A stretch of DNA of 64,000 nucleotides from Sneathiella chungangensis (GTDB taxonomy: Bacteria; Pseudomonadota; Alphaproteobacteria; Sneathiellales; Sneathiellaceae). The position numbers were made by a program, and so were the translations under genes. Every line of letters begins with the position of its first letter. Positions within the stretch are counted from its first letter, which is position 1. Positions 16,229-25,478 of this stretch are shown piece by piece. Where the stretch lies: the NCBI RefSeq assembly GCF_009882935.1, contig NZ_WTVA01000001.1:696238-760237 (forward strand). The letters run 5' to 3'. The notes under the pieces were generated by a model. The model was not told where the DNA came from. It saw only the letters and a program-made list of their open reading frames with translations, and searched no databases.

Positions 16229-17322
16229 TGCAGCTTCCGGGGACGCTTTCGGCCTATCTGGGCAAACAGTTCGTCAAGAATACGCTGGTGATTTTCGGCG
16301 TGTTGATGACCATCGTGTTCCTGGCCGATTTTATCGAGGCGCTGCGCCGCGCCGGCGACCGCGACGATATCACCCTCGCGATCCTGATCGAGATGGTGCT
16401 CCTGCGCATCCCCAACCTGGCGCTCAAGCTGTTGCCCTTCATCGCGCTGTTCGGCGGCATGCTGACCTTCTTCCGCCTCTCGAAATCGAGCGAGCTCACG
16501 GTCATCCGCGCGACCGGCGTGTCGGTCTGGCAGTTCCTCGCCCCCGCCCTCCTGATCGCCTTCGTCTTCGGGCTGGTGGTGCTGACGGTGATCAATCCGA
16601 TCGCCGCGGCGATGCAGGCGCAGAACGACCGGATGGAAGCGAAATATTTCGAGACGCAGACCAACCTGCTCACCCTCTCCACCAACGATCTCTGGCTCCG
16701 CCAGGTGGATAAGGACGGACTGTCCGTCATTCATGCGCGCGGCGCCGTCAATCGCGGCATCGACCTGACCGACGTCATCATCTTCCAATATGACCGGGGC
16801 GATATCTTCACCGGCCGCATCGACGCGGCGCAGGCGCGGCTGCATCCGGGCTATTGGGAACTTGACGACGTCGTCATCACCGGCCCCAACCGGCCGGCCG
16901 AGCGCCGCGCCAATATGGAGCTGCCGACGACGCTGACGGTGCTGCAGATCCAGGAAAGCTTCGCCTCCCCGGCGACGCTCTCCTTCTGGGACCTGCCGGG
17001 CTTCATCACGACGCTGGAACAGGCCGGCTTCTCCGGCGATCGCCACCGGCTCTACTGGTACAGCCTGATGGCAGGGCCGATCCTGATGCTGGCGATGGTG
17101 CTGGTCGCCGCGACCTTTTCGCTCCGCTCGATGCGCCAGGGCCGGACGGTCCTGCTTGTTCTGGGCGGCATCGCCACCGGCTTCGTCTTCTATTTCATGA
17201 CCGATATCATCTATGCGCTCGGGCTGGCGGGCAACTTGCCGATCATTTTCGCCGCCTGGATTCCGGCGGTCGCCATTACCCTGTTCGGGCTCGCCATGAT
17301 GTTCCATCTGGAGGACGGCTAG
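16228..17322 (+). CDS. lptG: LPS export ABC transporter permease LptG
   Basis: A 364-aa partner of LptF with the same architecture: LSAYLGKQFVKNTLVIFGVLMTIVFLADFIEALRR at the N-terminus, coupling-helix region ALKLLPFIALFGGMLTFFRLSKSSELTVIRATG, a periplasmic beta domain, and C-terminal helices including the family signature ATFSLRSMRQG and LGGIATGFVFYFM. Translationally coupled to lptF; lptD follows 3 bases after the stop. Confidence 0.95.
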   Translation: MQLPGTLSAYLGKQFVKNTLVIFGVLMTIVFLADFIEALRRAGDRDDITLAILIEMVLLRIPNLALKLLPFIALFGGMLTFFRLSKSSELTVIRATGVSVWQFLAPALLIAFVFGLVVLTVINPIAAAMQAQNDRMEAKYFETQTNLLTLSTNDLWLRQVDKDGLSVIHARGAVNRGIDLTDVIIFQYDRGDIFTGRIDAAQARLHPGYWELDDVVITGPNRPAERRANMELPTTLTVLQIQESFASPATLSFWDLPGFITTLEQAGFSGDRHRLYWYSLMAGPILMLAMVLVAATFSLRSMRQGRTVLLVLGGIATGFVFYFMTDIIYALGLAGNLPIIFAAWIPAVAITLFGLAMMFHLEDG

Positions 17323-17325
17323 GCG

Positions 17326-19494
17326 ATGCGGACATTGATCGGACCGGGAATTGGGGTTGTTATGCTGCTGCTCGCCTCGGCGAGCATGGGGCATGCGGCG
17401 GAGCAGAAATCGGGCGAGCTCGACCTGTCGAAGGAGGCGTTGCTGAGCGCCGACGAAGTCACCTATAACAATGCCGAGCAGCGGGTCGAGGCGAGCGGCA
17501 ATGTCGAGATCGTGCAGGGCGACCGCATCCTCAAGGCCGACCGCATCATCTATGACATTTCCGCCGATACGGTGCGGGCGGAGGGGAATATCGCGTTGCT
17601 GGAACCGTCGGGCGACGTATTGTTCGCCGACCAGATGGAGCTGGAAAACGAACTCAAGACCGGCGCCATCCGCGACCTCAAGATCCTGTTTACCGACAAT
17701 TCCCGCCTCGCCGCCCATGATGCCGTGCGCGAGACCGAGGATCGCACGGTCATGACCAAGGCGGTCTTTACAAGCTGCGAGCCCTGCCGCGAGGATCCGT
17801 CGCGCGCGCCGATCTGGCAGGCCAAGGCCGAGAAGGTCATCCATGACCGGGTCGACAAGACGATCACTTATCAGAACGCCTTCCTCGAATTCTTTGGCGT
17901 GCCGGTTCTCTATACGCCCTACTTCTCGCATCCCGATCCGACGGTCGACCGCGAGAGCGGCTTTCTCGCGCCGACGGTGTTCAGCTCCTCGACCATCGGC
18001 TATGGCGTGAAAATCCCCTATTACTATGTCATTTCCGAAGACAAGGACATGACCATCACGCCGACCATCACCACCAAAGAGGGCGTGCAGATGGCGGCGG
18101 AATACCGCCAGGCTGTGGAAAGCGGCGACTTCCAGTTTGACGGCTCGCTCACCTATGTGGACAAGGTCGACCGCAATAACGTCGATACCGGCGGCAAGGA
18201 ATTTCAGGGGCATATCCGCGGCGACGGGGAGTTCCATATCGATGATGCCTGGACCTGGGGCTACGATATCTTCCGCACCACCCATGATACCTATCTGAAG
18301 AAGTATGACATCAGCAGCGCCGACACGCTCACGTCCACCGTCTATCTGGCGGGCCAGCGCGGCCGCAATTACTCGCTCCTCAGCGCCTATAGCTTCCAGG
18401 GCCTGACCGAGGCCGATGTGTCGGGCGAGACGCCGATCGTGCCGGCCTGGTGGAACTATTCCTATGTCGGCGAGCCGAATTCCTTCGGTGGACGGTTCAG
18501 CGCCGACGCCGACACCCTGGCGGTCTTCCGCACCGACGGGCAGGACACCAACCGCCTGTCGCTGCAGGGCGGCTATCACATTCCCTACACCACCTCGAAC
18601 GGGCAGGTGATCACCTTCGAAAGCTCCCTCCGCGGCGACCTGTACTATGCCCGCGACATCCTCGCCGATCCCGCCGATCCGTCGAGCGCGACCACGCATG
18701 ATAATTTCTACGGCCGCATCGTGCCCTCCGCCGCGCTGAAATGGCGCTATCCCTTCGTCCGGCAGTCCGGATCGATCCGCCAGGTGGTCGAACCGATCGC
18801 GGAGGCGGTCTGGTCCGACGTCCTCGGCGATGATGACACGCCGAACGAGGACAGCCTCAGCTTCGAATTTGACGACACCAACCTGTTCGGCTCCAACCGC
18901 TATGCGGGCCTTGACGAGGTGGAGGAAGGCGGCCGCCTCAACTATGGCATCAATGTCGGGGTTTACGGAGCCTCGGGCGGCTATACGACGCTGCTCTTCG
19001 GCCAGACCTACCATTTCAGCGAGGACACCGGATTCCAGGCCGGGACCGGGCTCGAGGACCAGTTCTCCGACTATGTCGCGCGGCTTGAAATCCGCCCCGC
19101 CGACTACCTGCAGTTCATCAACCGGGTGCGCCTCGACCATGACGCCCTGTTCCTCGCCCGTAACGAAGTGACCATGAAGCTCGGCACCACGGAAAACTGG
19201 TTCGATCTGGGCTATGTCTATTTGCGCGACGACATCAACGGCCTGACGCAGTCCAAGCGCGAGGAAATCTATGTGGCGGGCAAGGTCAAGCTGGCCGAAT
19301 TCTGGAGCGCCTACGGCAGCTATCGGCGCAATCTGGACGACGGCGGCCGTTCAATCGAGGGCCGGCTCGGCGTCGAATATCTGGATGAATGCTTCGGCTT
19401 CGCGCTGGAAGCCCGTAAATCCTTCACCCGCGACCGCGACGTTGAGCCGGAAACGCGATTCAGCGTCAAAATCAGACTGCTGCCTTTCAATTAG
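17326..19494 (+). CDS. lptD: LPS-assembly protein LptD
   Basis: A 722-aa outer-membrane translocon that inserts LPS with LptE. A Sec signal peptide (VVMLLLASASMGHA) is followed by an OstA/LptA-like N-terminal domain (LSADEVTYNNAEQRVEASGNVEIVQGDRILKADR, repeated beta-jellyroll strands). The large C-terminal beta-barrel bears the conserved FDDTNLFGSNRYAGLDEVEEGGRLNYG motif. Cysteines in TSCEPCREDP and near the C-terminus (LDECFGF) can form the required disulfides. The barrel ends in a C-terminal SVKIRLLPFN strand. Second half of the lptFGD operon. Confidence 0.95.
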   Translation: MRTLIGPGIGVVMLLLASASMGHAAEQKSGELDLSKEALLSADEVTYNNAEQRVEASGNVEIVQGDRILKADRIIYDISADTVRAEGNIALLEPSGDVLFADQMELENELKTGAIRDLKILFTDNSRLAAHDAVRETEDRTVMTKAVFTSCEPCREDPSRAPIWQAKAEKVIHDRVDKTITYQNAFLEFFGVPVLYTPYFSHPDPTVDRESGFLAPTVFSSSTIGYGVKIPYYYVISEDKDMTITPTITTKEGVQMAAEYRQAVESGDFQFDGSLTYVDKVDRNNVDTGGKEFQGHIRGDGEFHIDDAWTWGYDIFRTTHDTYLKKYDISSADTLTSTVYLAGQRGRNYSLLSAYSFQGLTEADVSGETPIVPAWWNYSYVGEPNSFGGRFSADADTLAVFRTDGQDTNRLSLQGGYHIPYTTSNGQVITFESSLRGDLYYARDILADPADPSSATTHDNFYGRIVPSAALKWRYPFVRQSGSIRQVVEPIAEAVWSDVLGDDDTPNEDSLSFEFDDTNLFGSNRYAGLDEVEEGGRLNYGINVGVYGASGGYTTLLFGQTYHFSEDTGFQAGTGLEDQFSDYVARLEIRPADYLQFINRVRLDHDALFLARNEVTMKLGTTENWFDLGYVYLRDDINGLTQSKREEIYVAGKVKLAEFWSAYGSYRRNLDDGGRSIEGRLGVEYLDECFGFALEARKSFTRDRDVEPETRFSVKIRLLPFN

Positions 19495-19570
19495 CATCAG
19501 GGCGGGGTATTCTTCCCCCGGTTTATCATGCGGCTGTATTCTTTGTGAAACGAGTTAAAGATTTGTACCG

Positions 19571-20839
19571 ATGCCGATCCATCGAATGATTAAAAACGCG
19601 CTGCTTGCCGCCATGGCCCTGATATGTGTCTCTCTGACGGCGCTGGCGCAGGATGTGCAGAAGATTGTCGCCGTCGTCAATGACGAGATCATCTCCGGCT
19701 ATGACCTCACCCAGCGGATCAAGCTGACCATCGTGCTGTCGGGATTCCCCGATACCGAAGAGACGCGCCGCCAGCTGGTCAATCCGACGGTCTCGCGGCT
19801 GATCGACGACCGGCTGAAATTGCAGGAAGCCCAGCGCTACAATGTTACCGTCAGCGATGAAGAAGTGCTGGAAGCCGTTAAATATCTCGAACAGCAAAAC
19901 GGCATGCGGCCCGGCGAGATCAACACGCTGCTCGAGCGAAATGGAATAGACATCGAGACGATGCTGGCGCAGGTGCGGGCGAACATCACCTGGAACCTGC
20001 TGATCGAGCAGCGTATCCTGCCGCGCATTACCGTCTCCGATGACGAAGTCGCGGCGGTGCAGGAGCGGCTGGAGGCCAACAAGGGCAAGACGGAATATCT
20101 GCTGAGCGAGATTTTCCTCCCCATCGATACCGGCACTAACGAGCAACAGCTGCGCGAGGGCGTCGCCAACCTGGTCTCGCAGATCCGCGCCGGCGCCTCG
20201 TTCCAGCGCGCCGCCGCGCAGGTGAGCCAGGGCGCGACCGCAGCCTCGGGCGGATCGATCGGCTGGGTGCTGGACGAAGAGGTCGAGCCGGAAATCGCCG
20301 CCGTCCTTGACAATCTGCAGCCCGGTCAGGTCTCCGACCCGATCCGCACGCCCTCCGGCTATTACATCGTCATGATCCAGCAGGAACGCGCGATCCTCGA
20401 TGACAATCCCGACGACATCGCCCTCGACCTCACCCAGATCGTCGTGCCGCCGCCGGCCGCCGGCAGCAGCGCCGATGCCGACGACCAGAAAAAACTCGCC
20501 ACCACCATCAGCAACGTCGTCGACGGCTGCCGCAACCTGCCGACCCTGCTGACCGAGCTCAACAGCCGCGACAGCGGGCAGATCGGCCGCGTCCGCCTCG
20601 GCGACATGCCCGACCATATCAAGACGATCCTCAAGGACATGAAGGTGAACGACGTCAGCGCGCCCTATCAGGACGGCGATGTCTACCGGATCTTCGTCGT
20701 CTGCGGGCGCAACGATCCCCAGGCGCGGACCAACGACCCCGACGAGATCCGCCGCGAAATCATGCTTCGCCGGGCCGAAAACCGCTCGCGCGGCTATCTG
20801 CAGGATATCCATAATGCGGCCACCATCGAAACCCGCTAG
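19571..20839 (+). CDS. surA: SurA-type periplasmic peptidyl-prolyl isomerase
   Basis: A 422-aa periplasmic chaperone for outer-membrane proteins. Signal peptide LLAAMALICVSLTALAQ, then the SurA N-terminal domain (IVAVVNDEIISGYDLTQRIKL...VSRLIDDRLKLQEA) and a parvulin domain around residues 170-290 (LSEIFLP...GGSIGWVLDEEVEP...LQPGQVSDPIRTPSGYYIVMIQ). A second, degenerate segment follows. Placement after lptD fits a shared role in building LptD and other barrels; this lptD-surA-pdxA-rsmA order is widely conserved. Confidence 0.92.
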   Translation: MPIHRMIKNALLAAMALICVSLTALAQDVQKIVAVVNDEIISGYDLTQRIKLTIVLSGFPDTEETRRQLVNPTVSRLIDDRLKLQEAQRYNVTVSDEEVLEAVKYLEQQNGMRPGEINTLLERNGIDIETMLAQVRANITWNLLIEQRILPRITVSDDEVAAVQERLEANKGKTEYLLSEIFLPIDTGTNEQQLREGVANLVSQIRAGASFQRAAAQVSQGATAASGGSIGWVLDEEVEPEIAAVLDNLQPGQVSDPIRTPSGYYIVMIQQERAILDDNPDDIALDLTQIVVPPPAAGSSADADDQKKLATTISNVVDGCRNLPTLLTELNSRDSGQIGRVRLGDMPDHIKTILKDMKVNDVSAPYQDGDVYRIFVVCGRNDPQARTNDPDEIRREIMLRRAENRSRGYLQDIHNAATIETR

Positions 20840-20860
20840 GCGGCCCGGGGCGCGCGGCGA

Positions 20861-21829
20861 ATGACCGGCTCTCCCCTGCTTGCGCTCACCCAGGGCGACC
20901 CCAATGGCATCGGCATCGAGATCGCCGCCAAGGCCTGGCGCGTGAGAAGAGAGGAGCAGCTTGCCCCCTTCTTCCTGATCGGCGGGCGCGCGGGGGTAAC
21001 GGCGCAGATGGCCGCCCTCTTCCCCGATATCCCGCTTGCCGAGATCAGCGAGCCCGCGGACGCGCGGGAGAGATTCACGAAGGCCCTGCCGCTTCTCCCC
21101 CTTGATCCGGGCCTCAGCGAAGCCGAGGAAACGATCGCGGCGATCCGCCTCGGAACCGAGCTTTGCGAGGAGGGTCGGGCGGCGGCCCTCGTCACCAATC
21201 CCATCCACAAGAAGCGGCTCTATGAGGCTGGGTTCGACCATCCGGGTCATACGGAATATCTGGCGGCGCTGACCGGACGGCCGGGCAAGTCGGTGATGAT
21301 GCTCGCCTGCCCGAAGCTGCGGGTGGTGCCCGCGACCGTGCATATCCCGATCCGCGAGGTCCCGGCCCGGCTCACCGCCGGGCTGCTCACCCATGTGATT
21401 GAGACGACCCATGCGGACCTCATCACCCGCTTCGGCCTGGATCATCCGCGCCTCGCCGTCGCCGGGCTCAATCCCCATGCGGGGGAGGATGGCAGCATCG
21501 GCACGGAGGAGGAAACCATCATCCGCCCGGTGATCGAACAGCTGCGCGCGACCGGCATGGAGATCACCGGCCCCTATTCTGCCGACAGCCTCTTTCACGA
21601 TGCCGCGCGGGCGAAATACGACGCCGCCATCTGCATGTATCACGACCAGGCGCTGATCCCGATCAAGACGCTGGATTTCGACGGCGGCGTCAATGTGACG
21701 CTCGGCCTCCCCATCATCCGCACCTCCCCCGACCATGGCACGGCGGAGGATATCGCAGGGCGCGGCATCGCCAACCCGGCCAGCCTGATCGCGGCGCTGA
21801 AACTCGCGGCGCTGATGGCCGGGGCCTAG
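20861..21829 (+). CDS. pdxA: 4-hydroxythreonine-4-phosphate dehydrogenase
   Basis: A 322-aa NAD-dependent enzyme of the DXP-dependent vitamin B6 pathway. Starts at [20 protein letters not shown], the family N-terminus. Metal-binding histidines are visible in [20 protein letters not shown] and [10 protein letters not shown], and the C-terminal [18 protein letters not shown] signature is intact. Lies 21 bases after surA and one base before rsmA, in the same operon. Confidence 0.96.
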   Translation: MTGSPLLALTQGDPNGIGIEIAAKAWRVRREEQLAPFFLIGGRAGVTAQMAALFPDIPLAEISEPADARERFTKALPLLPLDPGLSEAEETIAAIRLGTELCEEGRAAALVTNPIHKKRLYEAGFDHPGHTEYLAALTGRPGKSVMMLACPKLRVVPATVHIPIREVPARLTAGLLTHVIETTHADLITRFGLDHPRLAVAGLNPHAGEDGSIGTEEETIIRPVIEQLRATGMEITGPYSADSLFHDAARAKYDAAICMYHDQALIPIKTLDFDGGVNVTLGLPIIRTSPDHGTAEDIAGRGIANPASLIAALKLAALMAGA

Positions 21830-21830
21830 G

Positions 21831-22658
21831 ATGGCGGATCCCGCCGATCTGCCGCCGCTGCGTGAGGTGATCGCGAAATACGGCCTCAATGCGGAAAAAT
21901 CCCTGGGTCAGAACTTCCTGCTCGACCTGAACCTGACGGGACGCATCGCCCGGTGCGCCGGACAGCTCGAGGGCGAGACGGTGATCGAGATCGGCCCCGG
22001 TCCCGGCGGCCTGACCCGCGCCATTCTGGCGGCGGGCGCCAGAAAGCTGATCGCCATCGAGAAGGACCGCCGCTGCCTGCCCGCGCTTGCCGATATCGCG
22101 GAGGCTTATCCGGGGCGGCTCGAGATCGTCAATGACGATGCGCTCGCGATCGACGAGACCGCGCTGTTCGAGGGACGCGCGAAGATCATCGCCAACCTCC
22201 CCTATAACGTGGCGACGCCGCTGCTGATCAAATGGCTGGCCGGGCGGGAGCGGTTTTCGAGCCTGACATTGATGTTCCAGAAGGAAGTGGCCGACCGCAT
22301 CACCGCGCAGCCCCGCACCAAGGCCTATGGCCGGCTCAGCGTCCTCTGCCAGTGGCTCTGCGACACCCGGCGGGAGTTTGATATCTCGCCGCGCGCCTTC
22401 ACCCCGCCGCCGAAGGTGACGAGCACGGTGGTGACATTGCGCCCGCGCGAAACCCCTCTCTATCCCGCCGATCCGGCGGTGCTGGAAAAGGTCGTCGCCG
22501 CCGCCTTCGGCCAGCGCCGCAAGATGCTGCGGGCAAGCCTCAAACCGCTTGGCAAACCGCCGGAAGACATGCTGGAAAAAGCCGGGATCACCCCGACCCG
22601 CCGGGCCGAGGAACTCTCGGTCAAGGAATTCTGCGCCCTCGCCCGGGGTTACGAATAA
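21831..22658 (+). CDS. rsmA: 16S rRNA dimethyladenosine transferase
   Basis: A 275-aa KsgA family enzyme dimethylating two adjacent adenines of helix 45 in 16S rRNA. SAM-binding motif [16 protein letters not shown], catalytic NLPYN at [14 protein letters not shown], and the C-terminal [13 protein letters not shown] helix are all present. Last gene of the lptF-rsmA operon, convergent with gmk. A short gmk 3' relic begins 16 bases after its stop. Confidence 0.97.
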   Translation: MADPADLPPLREVIAKYGLNAEKSLGQNFLLDLNLTGRIARCAGQLEGETVIEIGPGPGGLTRAILAAGARKLIAIEKDRRCLPALADIAEAYPGRLEIVNDDALAIDETALFEGRAKIIANLPYNVATPLLIKWLAGRERFSSLTLMFQKEVADRITAQPRTKAYGRLSVLCQWLCDTRREFDISPRAFTPPPKVTSTVVTLRPRETPLYPADPAVLEKVVAAAFGQRRKMLRASLKPLGKPPEDMLEKAGITPTRRAEELSVKEFCALARGYE

Positions 22659-22673
22659 ACGATATTTAACCGG

Positions 22674-22706
22674 TTAATAACCTTCGCGCAGGCGGTTGAC
22701 GAAATC
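22674..22706 (-). repeat. Displaced 3'-end copy of gmk (10 codons plus stop)
   Basis: Minus strand encodes DFVNRLREGY followed by TAA, identical in protein to the gmk C-terminus at 23848-23880 (stop TAG). The two 33-base tracts differ at six positions, all silent (five sense codons and the stop). The Sel1-repeat gene lies between the two. The tract is short, but an exact 10-residue end plus stop in the same orientation next to gmk is unlikely by chance. Confidence 0.8.
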
Positions 22707-22951
22707 AGAAAGAGGCGAAACGCCGGGCCAATGTCTGTTTATGACCCTAAGCAGACTCTGTATTTCTGCGGCCTCATTTACCGCAATCATCAAGCATACC
22801 AAGGCACTAGCCGCGTGTTGAAGGATCGCTACCATCCCTAGGTACCATCTCAATCACCTAGTTGACGTTATGGATGTGTTTTCAATTTATGCTGGAATAT
22901 TACTATTTTAAATCTAAACTAAATTAATCAACTCGCTATTTTCTGAGGTTT
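22707..22951. other. Intergenic region between the gmk relic and the Sel1 gene
   Basis: 245 bases with no credible gene. A GGCG-TTTC-CGCC-like hairpin (GAGGCGAAACGCC) adjoins the relic at about 22713-22725. The last ~110 bases are very AT-rich and presumably hold the promoter of the Sel1 gene. Confidence 0.5.
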
Positions 22952-23602
22952 TTGATGCAAGCTTTACGTGATTACAGCATTTTTCTATTTTATTTTCTAA
23001 CAGCAATGATGTGCACGGTAGCTGCCGCGAGCGAAATTACATCATCATCATCGGTTTCCGATCAAGAGGCGGCTTGTAAAAAAGAGGACTTACAAAGCTG
23101 CTATTTCCTTGCGGAAAGATATCTTCTCGGGCTTGGTGTCAGTCATAACAAGGAAATGGCCATTAGCCTTTTGAACAAAGCCTGCGATAGAGGCCATGGA
23201 AAGAGTTGCCTGAAGCTTGGTGGCTGGTACGTGGCAACTATAACGTTTGGCGATAGTAAAAATAAAACGCCAGAAGATAGTGTCATAATTGGATTGTTTG
23301 ATAAATCATGTGAGTTAGGAGAAATGGAGGGATGTGCATATATGGGGACGTTTTATGTCGAAGGAGCTGGCGTGGATAAAGATATTTCCAAATCAATTTC
23401 ATATTTTCAAAAAGCTTGCGACGGCGGTTACGCTGAAGTCTGCAGCGGATTGGGAATGATGTTGATAAAAGGCTCTACGGTTCCGGGGGATGAAAAAAGG
23501 GGGTCAGCCGTTCCGGTGGATAAAAAACGGGGACAAGCCTCTCTTCAAAAGGGCTGTGATCTTGGCGATAAGAAGGCATGCAAATATCTGGATGAGAAAT
23601 AG
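22952..23602 (+). CDS. Exported Sel1-repeat protein (inserted cargo)
   Basis: A 216-aa protein whose N-terminus (IFLFYFLTAMMCTVAAA) is a probable signal peptide. Several Sel1/TPR-like repeats follow, each with Cys (LQSCYFLAERYLLGLGV, AISLLNKACDRGHGKSCLKLG, LFDKSCELGEMEGCAYMGTFYVEGAGV, SISYFQKACDGGYAEVCSGLG, ASLQKGCDLGDKKACKYL). This Cys-rich type resembles HcpA-like proteins with a disulfide per repeat. Near residues 178-198 a tandem VPGDEKRGSA/VPVDKKRGQA duplication interrupts the last repeat. AT-rich against rsmA and gmk, and bracketed by two gmk 3' ends. Confidence 0.8.
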   Translation: MMQALRDYSIFLFYFLTAMMCTVAAASEITSSSSVSDQEAACKKEDLQSCYFLAERYLLGLGVSHNKEMAISLLNKACDRGHGKSCLKLGGWYVATITFGDSKNKTPEDSVIIGLFDKSCELGEMEGCAYMGTFYVEGAGVDKDISKSISYFQKACDGGYAEVCSGLGMMLIKGSTVPGDEKRGSAVPVDKKRGQASLQKGCDLGDKKACKYLDEK

Positions 23603-23847
23603 GTTATTCCACAATTGGCGACAAATAGATGACGATTGTACGAAAAGCAGCTCAATTGTGTGTAAGGTTCAGTGTCCGCTTCTAGCACTACACGGCCCTG
23701 CGCTCACTGCCCTTTGCATTTCCGGACACGAGCTAAGAGAACACTTTATGAGTATGGTGCATTGGACCTTAAGAACGCAAAGCCAAGCCCGAATTGATGG
23801 TGACTTCTAAATTCCTTTTGCCGCCCCGAGTGGGTGTTTGCTGCCGT
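23603..23847. other. Intergenic region between Sel1 gene and gmk
   Basis: 245 bases with no gene I can support; a plus-strand frame running through it from inside the Sel1 gene has no start signal. No copy of the rsmA end was found here. Confidence 0.5.
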
Positions 23848-24498
23848 CTAATATCCCTCACGAAGTCGGTTGACGAAATCGATCAGCCCGGCGCGGCGGC
23901 GGGTGCGGAGCCGTTCCGCCTTCAGGATCGCCTTGACTTCGGCCAGGCAGTGATCGACATCCTCGTTAACGACCACATAGTCATATTCGCGCCAGTGGCT
24001 GATTTCCTCCGACGCCTTGGACATCCGCTGGGCGATTACCTCGGCGCTGTCCTGCGCCCGGGTTTTGAGCCGTTTTTCGAGCGCCGCGGTGGAGGGCGGC
24101 AGGATGAAGATGCTGACCAGGTCATCGCCGGCCTTCTGGGCGAGTTGCTGCGTGCCCTGCCAGTCGATATCGAACAGGATGTCCCGCCCTTCGGAGAGCG
24201 CCGTTTCAACGGGCGCGCGCGGCGTGCCGTAATAATGGTTGAAGACTTTCGCATGCTCCAGCAGTTCGTCGCGGTTGATCATCAGGTTGAAATCGACCGG
24301 CTCGACAAAGAAATAATCCTTGCCGTCCTCCTCGCCGGGGCGGCGCGGCCGGGTGGTCGCCGAGACGGACATGACGAGATTGTCCTCCTCCTTCAGCAGC
24401 GCCCGCGAAATCGTCGTTTTCCCCGCCCCCGACGGCGAAGAGAGCACCAGCATCAGCCCGCGCCGCGTCAGCGCCTCCGTCCCGACTTCAGATGACAT
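23848..24498 (-). CDS. gmk: Guanylate kinase
   Basis: A 216-aa enzyme phosphorylating GMP to GDP. P-loop SSPSGAGKTTISR at the N-terminus, GMP-binding SVSATTRPRRPGEEDGKDYFFV, and ILFDIDWQGTQQL are all diagnostic. ATG 24498 is chosen because AGGAG lies 9 bases upstream; a TTG at 24507 would abut it. Follows yicC by 12 bases, the usual yicC-gmk pair. A second copy of its last 10 codons lies at 22674-22706. Confidence 0.96.
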   Translation of the reverse strand: MSSEVGTEALTRRGLMLVLSSPSGAGKTTISRALLKEEDNLVMSVSATTRPRRPGEEDGKDYFFVEPVDFNLMINRDELLEHAKVFNHYYGTPRAPVETALSEGRDILFDIDWQGTQQLAQKAGDDLVSIFILPPSTAALEKRLKTRAQDSAEVIAQRMSKASEEISHWREYDYVVVNEDVDHCLAEVKAILKAERLRTRRRAGLIDFVNRLREGY

Positions 24499-24510
24499 CC
24501 TCAACAACTC

Positions 24511-25401
24511 CTACTCAATGTTCTGAACCTGTTCGCGCATCTTGTCGACCAGCACCTTGAGGTCCAGCCCGATCTGGGTCAGTTCCTTGTCGTTCGCCTT
24601 CGAACAGAGGGTGTTGGCCTCGCGGTTGAATTCCTGGCAGATGAAGTCGAGCCGCCGCCCGACCGCGCCCTTGCCCGTCCCCACGAGGATTTCGCGCGTC
24701 GCTGCGACATGGCTGGTGAGCCGGTCCAGCTCCTCCGAAATATCCGCCTTGGTGGTGAGCAGCGCCAGTTCCTGCTCGAGCCGCGCCTCGTCGAGAGTGC
24801 CGGCGTCCAGGATCAGCGCCATCTGCGCCCGGATCTTCTCGCGCGCCCGCTCCGGCCAGCCGGCCGCGAGGTCCGTCGCCCGCGCCACCAGTGTCTTGAT
24901 CTCGTCGAGCTGGGCGAGCAGCACCGGACGGAGCTGTGCCCCCTCCTCCGCGCGCATGGCGGCAAGGCCGTCCATCAGCTCCCCGGCCGAGGCGAGGAGC
25001 GCCGCGCCGAGCGCCTCGGCATCGGTCTCGGCGACGGCATCGTCCTTCGGCTCGATAACGCCGCGCAAGGCCAGCATGCCGTCGATGCGCGGCTGGCGCG
25101 CCTGTCCGTTCTGCACATAGTCATGGGCAAGCGCGAAAAGCTCGTCGAGGAACCGCCGGTTGACCTTGTAGGCGGTCTCGGCGGCGCGGTTCTCGAACTG
25201 TAGATGCAGGTTGATATTGCCGCGCTCGAACTTGGCCTTGGCGGCCTTGCGCAGCTTGTCCTCGAGGAAATCGAAGCCCGCCGGCAGGCGGCAGCGCACC
25301 TCGAGCCCGCGGCCATTGACGCTCTTGATCTCCCAGAGCCAGGCGAGGCCATCCAAGGCGCCGCTCGCGCGGGCAAATCCCGTCATGCTGTTTATCGTCA
25401 A
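24511..25401 (-). CDS. YicC family endoribonuclease-like protein
   Basis: A 296-aa YicC family protein (E. coli YicC has reported RNase activity). Family N-terminus SMTGFARASG and KSVNGRGLEVRCRLP, and C-terminus VGRRLDFICQEFNREANTLCSKANDKELTQIGLDLK. The start is probably TTG 25401 (AGAGG 6 bases upstream, giving LTINSMTGFA) since relatives begin M-[TS]-x-SMTGFA; ATG 25386 is the alternative. The long upstream extension is not coding. Directly upstream of gmk. Confidence 0.9.
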   Translation of the reverse strand: MTINSMTGFARASGALDGLAWLWEIKSVNGRGLEVRCRLPAGFDFLEDKLRKAAKAKFERGNINLHLQFENRAAETAYKVNRRFLDELFALAHDYVQNGQARQPRIDGMLALRGVIEPKDDAVAETDAEALGAALLASAGELMDGLAAMRAEEGAQLRPVLLAQLDEIKTLVARATDLAAGWPERAREKIRAQMALILDAGTLDEARLEQELALLTTKADISEELDRLTSHVAATREILVGTGKGAVGRRLDFICQEFNREANTLCSKANDKELTQIGLDLKVLVDKMREQVQNIE

Positions 25402-25478
25402 AGTCGCCTCTTGCCCCCGGGTCCGGAAATGATCGCCCCTGTATATCCTCAACCGTCCGGGGCGACAAGCGCGGGCGG

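Noticed and set aside
16150-19140. 996-codon minus-strand open frame across lptF, lptG and lptD
   Set aside because: Shadow of high-GC coding sequence on the opposite strand; composition is His/Arg/Gly-rich low-quality protein without any domain, and the plus-strand genes are certain.
19526-21889. 787-codon minus-strand open frame across surA and pdxA
   Set aside because: Antisense shadow; the plus-strand proteins carry intact family motifs.
23490-23810. Plus-strand frame overlapping the Sel1 gene end
   Set aside because: Starts inside the Sel1 repeat region in another frame and has no protein character.
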